Source: Clostridioides difficile
GTDB taxonomy: Bacteria; Bacillota; Clostridia; Peptostreptococcales; Peptostreptococcaceae
DNA: 64,000 nt
NCBI GenBank assembly: GCA_012955965.1
Contig: JABBZI010000001.1
Location: 62,001-126,000 of the forward strand
Direction: 5' to 3'
Positions within the stretch are counted from its first letter, which is position 1. Every line of letters begins with the position of its first letter. The position numbers and the translations under genes are program-made. Positions 9,837 through 17,775 of this stretch are shown piece by piece. The notes beneath the pieces are model-generated. The model did no database searches and was not told the DNA's origin. It saw only the letters and a program-made list of their open reading frames with translations.

Positions 9837-10727
9837 TTAATTGTTATGTTTCTTTATTTCAACACCTGCCAATTTTTCAAAATACTGTGCTATTCCACCA
9901 TGGTCATCTTCTAAATGCCCATGTACTTTTAATGTCTGCATGATTTCTAATAGTTGACTTGTCATAGGTAGTGGCACATCTAAGTTGTGTGCTGTCTGCA
10001 TTACATTCTTAATATCTTTTAGATTAATAGATATTTTACCACCCGGTTTAAAGTCACGATTCATAATCATTGGTATCTTCGCATCTAATATTGTACTACC
10101 AGCTAGACCTCCTCTTATTGCCTTATAGACTTTTTCTGGGTCTGCTCCTGCTTTTGCTGCAAGTACAAATGCTTCAGATACTGCTGCTATTGTTAGATTA
10201 ACTATTACTTGATTTGTAAGTTTTGTAACACTTCCACTTCCATTATCTCCAATCAAAATAGATGAACTTCCCATTATATTGAAAAATGGCTCTACTTTTT
10301 TATAGATTTCTTCCTTACCACCAGCCATAAAAGCAAGTGTACCATCAATCGCTTTTGGCTCTCCTCCACTTACTGGAGAATCTATAAATTCCAAGTTCAT
10401 TTCTTTTAATTTATTTGCACACAAAACAGATTCTGTAGGAGTAACTGAACTCATATCCACTATTATACTTCCTTCTTTTAAACTCTTTGTCAAACCATCT
10501 GCTCCAAATAATACATCTTGTACAATAGCTCCATTTGGAAGAATAGTAAACACTATCTCACATTCTTTACCCATTTCTAAAATACTTGCATACTTTGCTC
10601 CACATGATATAAGTTCATCCACAGCAGATTTATTAATGTCATACACAAAAAGATTACATCCATCTTTCAATAAATTTTTTGCCATTGGTTTTCCCATTAT
10701 TCCTAATCCAATAAATCCTAATTTCAT
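9837..10727 (-). CDS. NAD(P)-dependent beta-hydroxyacid dehydrogenase (LtnD/GarR-like)
   Basis: The protein starts MKLGFIGLGIMGKPMAKNLL, the Rossmann GxGxxG of the 3-hydroxyisobutyrate dehydrogenase family; the substrate loop DSPVSGGEPKAIDGTL (about residue 117) and the catalytic Lys in GSVTKLTNQVIVN (about 170) are both intact. Relatives reduce tartronate semialdehyde or oxidise L-threonate/D-erythronate at C2. I place the start at the ATG at 10727 because GGAGGAAG precedes it; the ATG at 10742 would include that ribosome site as coding. It is the first gene of the acid-sugar operon, whose promoter lies at 10780-10808. Confidence 0.87.
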   Translation of the reverse strand: MKLGFIGLGIMGKPMAKNLLKDGCNLFVYDINKSAVDELISCGAKYASILEMGKECEIVFTILPNGAIVQDVLFGADGLTKSLKEGSIIVDMSSVTPTESVLCANKLKEMNLEFIDSPVSGGEPKAIDGTLAFMAGGKEEIYKKVEPFFNIMGSSSILIGDNGSGSVTKLTNQVIVNLTIAAVSEAFVLAAKAGADPEKVYKAIRGGLAGSTILDAKIPMIMNRDFKPGGKISINLKDIKNVMQTAHNLDVPLPMTSQLLEIMQTLKVHGHLEDDHGGIAQYFEKLAGVEIKKHNN

Positions 10728-10779
10728 TTTATCTTCCTCCATATCTTCACATTTTTGAAAACGGTTTTTTATGATTTAG

Positions 10780-10808
10780 AGTATACTACATACCAGTATA
10801 CCGGTCAA
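10780..10808 (-). promoter_or_regulatory. Acid-sugar operon promoter with operator in the spacer
   Basis: On the minus strand TTGACC (10803-10808) and TATACT (10780-10785) are separated by 17 bases. The spacer and -35 edge contain a near-perfect 14-bp dyad (ACCAGTATACCGGT, 10792-10805). This is the size expected for an FCD-type GntR operator, and the divergent gene at 11127 encodes such a regulator. A regulator bound here would block RNA polymerase. The pairing is inferred. Confidence 0.7.
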
Positions 10809-11126
10809 TATAAAATGTAAAAGTATTTATTTTAACAATAAATTGTATTTTTTATACATTTTTATTATATTTAGTTATTCTATATGATATTTAATACATA
10901 CTATTAATTCAAAATACTACACTCTACTTTTTATATTATTTGTATATTTTAATTAATATAGCTCTAATGTTAATCAGATATCACTATCTGATAATTTTTC
11001 ATATTTTATCATCTTCTATGTAGTTTAGATTTCAAAAGATTGACCTTATTTTTACTATGTTGTATCCTTAAAATTATATAAGTTTTTGTATTTTTGTATT
11101 TTTATATTGTTTAGGGGGTATTAGAT
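10809..11126. other. Intergenic region upstream of the GntR gene
   Basis: No gene is visible. A perfect 8-bp inverted repeat with a four-base centre (ATCAGATA/TATCTGAT, 10973-10992) is followed by a short T run on the plus strand and could be an operator or weak terminator. The rest is plain AT-rich sequence. Confidence 0.4.
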
Positions 11127-11798
11127 ATGGCTACATTCAAAAGATTACAAGAACAAGCATATGACTACTTAAAAGAATTGATATTGTCTGGAGAAATAAT
11201 AGAAAATGAAATATATTCTGAGACAAAACTTGCTAGTGAAATAGGTATCTCCAGAACGCCAATAAGAGATGCTCTTCAAAGACTTAGCCAAGATGGATTT
11301 ATAGATATAATTCCAAGTAAAGGTTTTAGAATTCATCAAATCACAGCAAATGAAATTGTAGAGATATTCCAAATACGCTCTGCAATAGAGGGGTTTTGCA
11401 CTTTTTTAATTACAAGTCAATACAAAGAAGCTAGAGCAATTGAAACTATAAGCAAATTAAAATCTCTTTTAGATAAGCAAAAAGAGATTTTATTAGGTGA
11501 CAAGAACTTAAACTCCTTTGCTGAATACGATACATTATTTCACACAACAATAGTCTCATATGCTCAAAATACTGAGTTTGATAAGATGTTTAACAGTTAT
11601 ATGTACAGAATAAAAAAACTAGCTCTTGACTCATTGTCACATGAAGGAAGACTTGAAACAACATTAAAAGAACATACAGATATTTTTAATAATATAGCTA
11701 ATGGATGTATTGAGGATGTTTATAGAACGACACTTGTTCATATGGAAACTCCTAAATACATTAATTTAGAAGATTTTTGCAATAATAAAATATTTTAA
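11127..11798 (+). CDS. GntR family transcriptional regulator, FCD subfamily
   Basis: This 223-residue protein has an N-terminal GntR winged helix (residues about 5-72, with EIYSETKLASEIGISRTPIRDALQRL) and an all-helical FCD ligand domain. The FCD metal/ligand residues are visible: D-T-L-F-H near residue 135, His in KEHTDIFNN and His in TTLVHMETP. It is divergent from the acid-sugar operon and probably represses it until the substrate binds. ATG at 11127 follows TTAGGGGGT. Confidence 0.88.
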   Translation: MATFKRLQEQAYDYLKELILSGEIIENEIYSETKLASEIGISRTPIRDALQRLSQDGFIDIIPSKGFRIHQITANEIVEIFQIRSAIEGFCTFLITSQYKEARAIETISKLKSLLDKQKEILLGDKNLNSFAEYDTLFHTTIVSYAQNTEFDKMFNSYMYRIKKLALDSLSHEGRLETTLKEHTDIFNNIANGCIEDVYRTTLVHMETPKYINLEDFCNNKIF

Positions 11799-11901
11799 TA
11801 TTATCTTTGGTAAAATTATATTTATCTTAAATTAATTTCCCAGTTATAAAAAATAATCTATAATTATAGTGTAACTAATATTATTTTAAGGAGTGATTTT
11901 T

Positions 11902-12441
11902 TTGAACAAAGATGTTGTAACTAATGAAACAATCGACAAAGATTATGCTATTGAAGAAGTTCGTATGGCCTGTAAGCATTTTGGTGATTTATATTTTTAT
12001 TTTTCCAAAGTGTTATTTGAAGAGTTTGGAGAAGATAAAACTATCGAAATATTAAAGAAAGTTTTGTTTGAAAGGTCCGAAGAAAGAGCTATTGCCATGA
12101 GAGAAAGAGCTCATGAAAATGGAGATGAACTAACTGCAGACAATATTATTAGCACAACTGATGTCCCATTCTTAGGCTGGGTTCCTGAATTTGAAGAGTT
12201 GCATTGCCCTTATGGAGCTTCCTGGCTTTCAAGATTTGAGGACAATCCTTGGTTCAAAAGATTTGCATCTCTTTATTGTGATGTTACAGATACTACTGTT
12301 GCTGAAGTATTTACAGGAGATACATCCCATAAAATAACAAAAAATATTCTATGGGGAGATAAAAGCTGTGAAAGAATATACTTTCATGATGATAAGGTAT
12401 CTGAAGGTAAGTACACATATGGAAATAAAAATTGTAAATAA
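11902..12441 (+). CDS. L-2-amino-thiazoline-4-carboxylate hydrolase-like protein
   Basis: The 179-residue cytoplasmic protein lacks membrane segments and signal peptide. The C-terminal half (CPYGASWL near residue 104, YCDVTDTTVAEVFTG and KNILWGDKSCERIYF) resembles the ATC-hydrolase family (PF14196), whose founding members hydrolyse an aminothiazoline acid to cysteine, though most members are uncharacterised. The TTG at 11902 is the likely start because AAGGAG (11888-11893) is eight bases upstream; a GTG at 11893 overlaps that site. It follows the GntR gene by about 100 bases and may be cotranscribed. Confidence 0.5.
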   Translation: MNKDVVTNETIDKDYAIEEVRMACKHFGDLYFYFSKVLFEEFGEDKTIEILKKVLFERSEERAIAMRERAHENGDELTADNIISTTDVPFLGWVPEFEELHCPYGASWLSRFEDNPWFKRFASLYCDVTDTTVAEVFTGDTSHKITKNILWGDKSCERIYFHDDKVSEGKYTYGNKNCK

Positions 12442-12532
12442 ATAAATTAAATTTTCTATATTCTTATACTATATTTTGTACTTTTTCATATAAATATTAT
12501 AACTAGTCTTTTATTTTACTTTGCTTTAACTT

Positions 12533-12592
12533 AAAGATAATTTAATTTTAATCTATATGTATTACCATATAAGTAATAAGAAAATTATCTTT
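12533..12592 (+). terminator. Nested hairpin after the hydrolase-like gene
   Basis: An outer 11-bp stem (AAAGATAATTT with its complement) encloses a smaller TATATG/CATATA stem. There is no strong T run after it, so it is a weak terminator candidate in the 260-base gap before the next gene. Confidence 0.4.
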
Positions 12593-12702
12593 ATAAATTA
12601 TAGTTTTAAGTTTATAATTTATAAAATATTTATGTTCTTTGTAAAATTTTTTAGGAGCTTCTAATGTTATGCTATAAAACTATCTTGAGAAGGGCTGATT
12701 GA

Positions 12703-13011
12703 ATGTTTAATAAAATATATGAAAAGAAAGAATTTATAGTTTTTCAAGTTAAAAAAGGTTATGTAGTTTATAATACTAGAAAGAGTTTTGAAGAAGGTCA
12801 CACACATTTAAAGCATTTTGAAGCAGCAAAGACAGCTATTGATTTAGCAATAAATAAAAAGATTCCTAGAAGTAAAGATGGTTATTATCTGACTAGTTTA
12901 ATTCGCATAAGTGATGATTGTTATTACATTGATAAGTTAAGTGAATTATTGTATGTCAGAGAACAAAAAGGTAAAAAAGAAAAGTACTGTAATTCTGGTT
13001 ATCAGATGTAG
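12703..13011 (+). CDS. Conserved small protein, function unknown
   Basis: This is a 102-residue soluble, Lys-rich protein with no motif I recognise. The pattern is a short beta-rich N-terminus (FIVFQVKKGYVVYNTRKSF), a helix (HFEAAKTAIDLAINKKI) and a second beta segment (GYYLTSLIRISDDCYYIDKL). AAGGG stands nine bases before the ATG and a strong terminator follows, so it looks like a genuine single-gene unit. Confidence 0.6.
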   Translation: MFNKIYEKKEFIVFQVKKGYVVYNTRKSFEEGHTHLKHFEAAKTAIDLAINKKIPRSKDGYYLTSLIRISDDCYYIDKLSELLYVREQKGKKEKYCNSGYQM

Positions 13012-13054
13012 CAAGACTAGTTGTGAATTATAAGTACCTTTTAGTCTTAAAACC

Positions 13055-13101
13055 AAAGAGTATCAGTAAATTTACAAAAATAACTTACTGATACTCTTTT
13101 T
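13055..13101 (+). terminator. Strong terminator
   Basis: A 15-bp perfect stem (AAAGAGTATCAGTAA with its complement) is followed by a T run on the plus strand. It ends the small-protein gene and may also act on the convergent ABC exporter operon. Confidence 0.85.
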
Positions 13102-13158
13102 AATTATATGATTAATATTTAAATATATTACAAATTTTTATAAAAAGTTTTATGCCAT

Positions 13159-14949
13159 CTATTCAGATTCTGTATCTGCAAATTGACTATTATAAAGCTT
13201 TTCATAAAATCCACCTTTTTCCATAAGTTCTTCATGGTTCCCCTGCTCTATAATACTTCCATTATTCATAACTAAAATCAAGTCAGCATTACGAATTGTA
13301 GAAAGCCTATGTGCTATAACAAAACTAGTTCTACCATTCATAAGATTTCTCATTGCTTTTTGAAGCATAAGTTCCAGTCTAGTATCAACAGAACTAGTAG
13401 CTTCATCAAGTATCAATATCGAAGGGTCTGATATAAAAGCTCTAGCTATAGTTAAAAGCTGTTTTTCTCCCAAAGATATATTAGATGCTTCTTCATTTAA
13501 GAACATATTATATCCATCTGGGAGTGTAGTTATAAAATGATGCACATTTGCTACTTTTGCTGCCTGTATAATTTCTTCTTTAGTAGCTCCAAATCTACCA
13601 TATTCTATATTTTCAAAAATGGTTCCATTAAATAGCCATGTATCTTGAAGTACCATACCAAACATTGAACGTAAGTCTTTACGTTTCATATCCCTTATAT
13701 CCACTCCATCAATTTTAATAGCACCCTTCTTAACATCATAAAACCTCATCAATAAGTTTATTAATGTTGTTTTACCTGCTCCAGTAGGTCCAACAATAGC
13801 TACCATTTGTCCACTTTTTATTTCTGCATTTAAATCTTCTATTAAGGTTGCATCTTCTCCATAACCAAAATTAACATGCTCAAATGTAACATTACCTTTT
13901 ACATTTTCTATCTTAACTGAATTTTCAACATCAGGTATTTCCTCTTCTTCATCCAATATTTCAAATACACGCTCTATTGCTGCAAAAGAAGATTGTATTA
14001 CAGTCGATAACTGTGTCATTTGTGAAAGCGGCTGATTTATTTGCCATATGTAACGTACAAATGCCTGTAAATTTCCGACTGTTATTCCTCCACTTACTGC
14101 ATATATAGAACCAACAACTGCTACTGCTGCAATTCCAAAATAAGTTACTAGTGAAACCATTGGATTCATCATGCTTGATATAAATTGTGCCTTAAATCCA
14201 TTTTCACAAAGTTCTTGATTTACCTTTTTAAAATCTTTTATAGAGTCTTCTTCTTTTCCATATAATTTTATCTCATTAAACCCAGTATACATTTCTTGTA
14301 CTTTTCCGTTTAGTTTCCCAAGAGCATTTTGTTGTAATGAAAACCTATTTTGTGATTTTTTTACTATAAACTTAGATACAAAATAACTAATAGGAATTAT
14401 AAAAAGGGCTATAAGAGCCATATATGTGTTAATTGTAAACATCATTGAAAGTGCTAAGATTATTACTAAGATTGAATTTACAATTTGCATAAAACTCTGT
14501 TGTAGGGCGTTTGATATTGTATCTACATCGTTTGATATACGGCTTAATACATCTCCAAAGCTATTACTATCAAAATAACTAATTGGCAATCTTCTTATCT
14601 TATTTTCTACTTCATTTCTTAAATCCCTCATCGTATTTTGGATAGCATTTGTAAGTAAAAAACTTGAAACATAAGTAAAAATTGCATTGGCAACATATAT
14701 ACATGCTAAAAGCACCAATATTTTTATTACATAATTAAAATTTACAGATGCTCCTGGTATCCCTTTTGCTATACGAATTACGTCTTTAGTTAATTGTGTT
14801 ATTATTAATCCTTCTGTTTTAGGAGCAATTGCATTCATAGTGGCTGCTGAAATTATACATATAATAGCTATAATAAAGGAAAATTTATATCGTTTTACAA
14901 ATGGAAGAAGTCTACCAATTGTTTGCTTAAAACCTTTAGACTTTTTCAT
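13159..14949 (-). CDS. Multidrug ABC exporter half, canonical ATPase site (BmrD-type)
   Basis: This 596-residue protein has six membrane helices (residues about 20-330) and a C-terminal ATPase domain. Walker A is GPTGAGKTT, the signature is altered to ISLGEKQLL, and Walker B ILILDEATSS carries the catalytic Glu. The start codon overlaps the stop of the partner gene (TAATG). The asymmetry with its partner, which has Asp at the catalytic position, is the hallmark of heterodimeric exporters such as BmrCD. It probably exports drugs from the inner leaflet; the substrate is unknown. Confidence 0.9.
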   Translation of the reverse strand: MKKSKGFKQTIGRLLPFVKRYKFSFIIAIICIISAATMNAIAPKTEGLIITQLTKDVIRIAKGIPGASVNFNYVIKILVLLACIYVANAIFTYVSSFLLTNAIQNTMRDLRNEVENKIRRLPISYFDSNSFGDVLSRISNDVDTISNALQQSFMQIVNSILVIILALSMMFTINTYMALIALFIIPISYFVSKFIVKKSQNRFSLQQNALGKLNGKVQEMYTGFNEIKLYGKEEDSIKDFKKVNQELCENGFKAQFISSMMNPMVSLVTYFGIAAVAVVGSIYAVSGGITVGNLQAFVRYIWQINQPLSQMTQLSTVIQSSFAAIERVFEILDEEEEIPDVENSVKIENVKGNVTFEHVNFGYGEDATLIEDLNAEIKSGQMVAIVGPTGAGKTTLINLLMRFYDVKKGAIKIDGVDIRDMKRKDLRSMFGMVLQDTWLFNGTIFENIEYGRFGATKEEIIQAAKVANVHHFITTLPDGYNMFLNEEASNISLGEKQLLTIARAFISDPSILILDEATSSVDTRLELMLQKAMRNLMNGRTSFVIAHRLSTIRNADLILVMNNGSIIEQGNHEELMEKGGFYEKLYNSQFADTESE

Positions 14950-16676
14950 TATTCCAATTCCTCCTTTTTCAACTGAGATGTTGCAATTTCATAGTATATT
15001 TCACAATTTTTCAATAATTCCTTATGAGTTCCCATCCCAACAACTTGCCCTTCATTGAGTACTATAATCTTATCAGCATCAATAATAGAACTAATTCTCT
15101 GTGCAACAATCAATACAATTGCATCTTTTGTTTCTTTCTTTAACTTGGAACGAAGTATTGCATCAGTTTTAAAATCAAGTGCAGAGAAACTATCATCAAA
15201 AATATATATTTCAGGTCTTCTTATAATAGCTCTTGCAATAGAAAGTCTTTGTTTTTGACCTCCTGATACATTTGCCCCACCTTCACTGATTAATTCATCA
15301 AATTTTCTAGGTTTTTTTGATATAAATTCATATGCTTGTGCAATTTTGGCTGAATGTTCTAATTCTGATTCTCCTGCCTTATGTTTACCAAATCTAATGT
15401 TGTTTGCTATACTACCAGTAAAAAGCAGTGATTTTTGAGGTATAAATCCTATCTTTTTTCTTAAAGCTTTCAAGTCATATTCTCTTATATCTACTCCATT
15501 TATCTTAATACTACCTTCTGTTACATCATAAAATCTTGGTATCAAGTTAATAAGAGTACTTTTTCCACTACCAGTACTTCCTATGAAAGCAACTGTTTCA
15601 CCTGTTTTTGCAGTAAATGAAACATCCTTAAGCACGGAAGCCTCTCCATCTGGGTAAGTAAAAGTTACATCATCAAATTCTATAATACCCTTATTTTCAG
15701 TCTCTTTAATTCCATTTTCAGGATTTTTTATCAATGGTTCCTCATTTAAAAGTTCCTTTATTCTATTTGCAGACACTTCTGCTCTTGGATACATAATAAA
15801 TACCATTGAGAAAAGCATGATTGAAAACATAGCATGAAAAAGATATTCCAAAAATGCAACCAACTGTCCAACTTGAATTTCTCCGATATTTATCTTCTCA
15901 CTTGAAATCCAAAATACAGCCAAAACAGCTATATTTAATAGTAAAAAGAATGCTGGTTGAGTAATTGACATAAGCTTGAATAATTTTTTAGAAACATTAG
16001 CATAATATGTATTTGTTTTTTCAAATCTTTCTGTTTCATAATCATCATTTCCAAAAGCTCTAATTACTCTTATTCCTGTTAAATTTTCTCTTGATATAAG
16101 GTTTAATTTATCTAGTCCTTTTTGTTGTTTCAAAGATATTGCCTGAGATACTTTTGCTATTATTGCTACCCCAATAATTATAAAAGGTACTGATATAGCT
16201 AATACCATTGAAAGCTCTACACTTGTTCTAATTGTCATTATTATACTTATAATAAACATGACTGGTGTTAATAAAGCAGTTCTTAGTAGTATATTCACAA
16301 ATTGTTGAATTTGAAATGCATCGTTTGTTGTTCTTGTAATCATTGAAGAAATTCCAAACTTATTATATTCAGTATGTGAAAATTCTTGAGATTTTTCAAA
16401 TATATCATTTCTTATATCTCTAGTTACACTTGTTGACACTTTTGCAGAACAGTAACCCAACAATATACTACCTACAACTCCTATAATAGAAATAATAACA
16501 ATCACTATTCCCATTTGTTTTATGTAAGCTATATTTTGATTTGCAATACCATTATCAATTATTTTAGCTATTATTGTTGGAATGCCCAATTCAACTAATG
16601 CAAAACTAAATATAGCCAGTATATTTAATACTATTAACAACTTATAATTCTTTAAATAACTTAAAATTAATTTCAT
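14949..16676 (-). CDS. Multidrug ABC exporter half, degenerate ATPase site (BmrC-type)
   Basis: This 575-residue protein has six N-terminal helices and a C-terminal ATPase domain with Walker A GSTGSGKST and a good signature VSGGQKQRL. Walker B is IYIFDDSFSALD, so Asp replaces the catalytic Glu. It therefore contributes the degenerate site of a heterodimer with the downstream gene. AAAGGAG precedes the ATG at 16676. Its leader carries a promoter with an operator, a tiny open reading frame and a terminator (16758-16856), pointing to drug-induced or translation-coupled control. Confidence 0.9.
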   Translation of the reverse strand: MKLILSYLKNYKLLIVLNILAIFSFALVELGIPTIIAKIIDNGIANQNIAYIKQMGIVIVIISIIGVVGSILLGYCSAKVSTSVTRDIRNDIFEKSQEFSHTEYNKFGISSMITRTTNDAFQIQQFVNILLRTALLTPVMFIISIIMTIRTSVELSMVLAISVPFIIIGVAIIAKVSQAISLKQQKGLDKLNLISRENLTGIRVIRAFGNDDYETERFEKTNTYYANVSKKLFKLMSITQPAFFLLLNIAVLAVFWISSEKINIGEIQVGQLVAFLEYLFHAMFSIMLFSMVFIMYPRAEVSANRIKELLNEEPLIKNPENGIKETENKGIIEFDDVTFTYPDGEASVLKDVSFTAKTGETVAFIGSTGSGKSTLINLIPRFYDVTEGSIKINGVDIREYDLKALRKKIGFIPQKSLLFTGSIANNIRFGKHKAGESELEHSAKIAQAYEFISKKPRKFDELISEGGANVSGGQKQRLSIARAIIRRPEIYIFDDSFSALDFKTDAILRSKLKKETKDAIVLIVAQRISSIIDADKIIVLNEGQVVGMGTHKELLKNCEIYYEIATSQLKKEELE

Positions 16677-16757
16677 ATTTTTCTCCTTTCTTAGTTTTTG
16701 AGATAGTGTAATTACGTAATAATACCAAATTTATAAATACTTGATTTTATAAAAAAA

Positions 16758-16787
16758 GGAGAAAAGAGTTAACGCACTCTCTTCTCC
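16758..16787 (-). terminator. Leader terminator/attenuator of the ABC exporter operon
   Basis: On the minus strand GGAGAAGAGAGT pairs with ACTCTTTTCTCC (11 of 12 Watson-Crick) around a six-base loop and is followed at once by TTTTTTT. It lies between the promoter at 16828-16856 and the exporter start at 16676, so it should stop most transcripts before the coding region. The left arm is coding sequence of the small frame at 16769-16792. Confidence 0.8.
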
Positions 16788-16792
16788 AGCAT
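16769..16792 (-). CDS. Seven-residue leader peptide within the attenuator
   Basis: An ATG-to-TAA frame encodes MLEKRVR. It starts five bases before the terminator stem, occupies the whole left arm and stops in the loop, so a ribosome translating it would hold the stem open. A GGAGGG lies at 16808-16813, but the gap to the ATG is 15 bases, longer than ideal; an AAAAG nearer the ATG is a weak alternative. Whether it is translated is inferred from the geometry and from the known leader control of bmrCD in Bacillus. Confidence 0.5.
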   Translation of the reverse strand: MLEKRVR

Positions 16793-16827
16793 ATTCTTTT
16801 TAATACACCCTCCGACAAGTCGCTTAT

Positions 16828-16856
16828 ATGTTAACACATTTGACAAGTAATGTCAA
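16828..16856 (-). promoter_or_regulatory. ABC exporter promoter with palindromic operator
   Basis: TTGACA (16851-16856) and TAACAT (16828-16833) are 17 bases apart on the minus strand. The -35 box is one arm of a perfect palindrome, TTGACAAGTAATGTCAA (16840-16856), the kind of site bound by MarR or TetR dimers. No regulator gene of these classes is adjacent, so the binding protein is unknown. Confidence 0.65.
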
Positions 16857-16926
16857 TTCATATAGCCAAAAGTCTTTTAAATGCTTTATTTCATAACGTT
16901 ATAACAAATTGGCATGTACTTTATTT

Positions 16927-17460
16927 TTACTTTTTACTGTATTCTAATTTTACAAGCGCTCCAATATTACTAGCTTTCTTAAAGTTTAAATTAGTCTTAT
17001 TTATACCAGATTTAAACAATGGAATCCCTTTACCCAATATTATTGGCAATATATAGATATAATAATCATCAATTAGATTATCTTTCATAAATAATTTTAC
17101 TATGTCACTTCCCCCAACTATCCAAATGTCTTTTTTATCATTCTCTTTCTCAAGTTGTTCAATTAATTTTTGAGGTTCCAAATTTGTATACTTTACATTT
17201 TCAGTTATTCCATTAACTGTATTTGAATATACATAGCACTCTTTTCCTTTATAATACCATTCATTAGGACTAAGTTCATTTGCAACTTGTGTATATGTTG
17301 AGTTTCCCATAATAATAGTATCAATTGTATTGTAGAAAGTATTATAATCTTCCTCCTGTTGAAAATCTGGATGTATCTCCTCTAAAAAACCTACACTACC
17401 ATTTTCCTCAGCTATATATCCATCTAAACTCATTGCAATGTAAAGTACCACTTTTCTCAT
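16927..17460 (-). CDS. RibD C-terminal/dihydrofolate reductase-fold oxidoreductase
   Basis: This 177-residue protein starts MRKVVLYIAMSLDGYIAEENG and contains IIMGNSTYTQV, DIWIVGGSDIVKLF and IYILPIILGKGIPLF, the pattern of YwjB/YyaP-like RibD_C proteins with an NADPH-binding DHFR-like fold. The biological substrate is unknown. I use the ATG at 17460 because GGAGG lies just upstream; an ATG 15 bases earlier precedes the ribosome site. It lies upstream of the ABC exporter on the same strand but the exporter has its own promoter. Confidence 0.8.
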   Translation of the reverse strand: MRKVVLYIAMSLDGYIAEENGSVGFLEEIHPDFQQEEDYNTFYNTIDTIIMGNSTYTQVANELSPNEWYYKGKECYVYSNTVNGITENVKYTNLEPQKLIEQLEKENDKKDIWIVGGSDIVKLFMKDNLIDDYYIYILPIILGKGIPLFKSGINKTNLNFKKASNIGALVKLEYSKK

Positions 17461-17775
17461 ATTTGCTACCTCCAATATTTATAGTGTGATTATTCTATGT
17501 AAATATCACTTTTTTACTCATTCTATGATACCCTATTAATATTGTCTAAAACAAATTTAAATAAAATTGGCTTTAATTTTAAAAATCATTATATAAATAA
17601 TTTAAAAACACAATAATTTATTGAAAATTCCAATTAATCTAAATAAACATTGCTCTCACTTAATACTGGTTCTATAATATAATTATAAGATATTAATATT
17701 GTAAAGCTATTATTTTAATATAATGACTTTAATACTTATAATTAATTTTACTTTTGTTGAAAGGTGGTAAATGAC

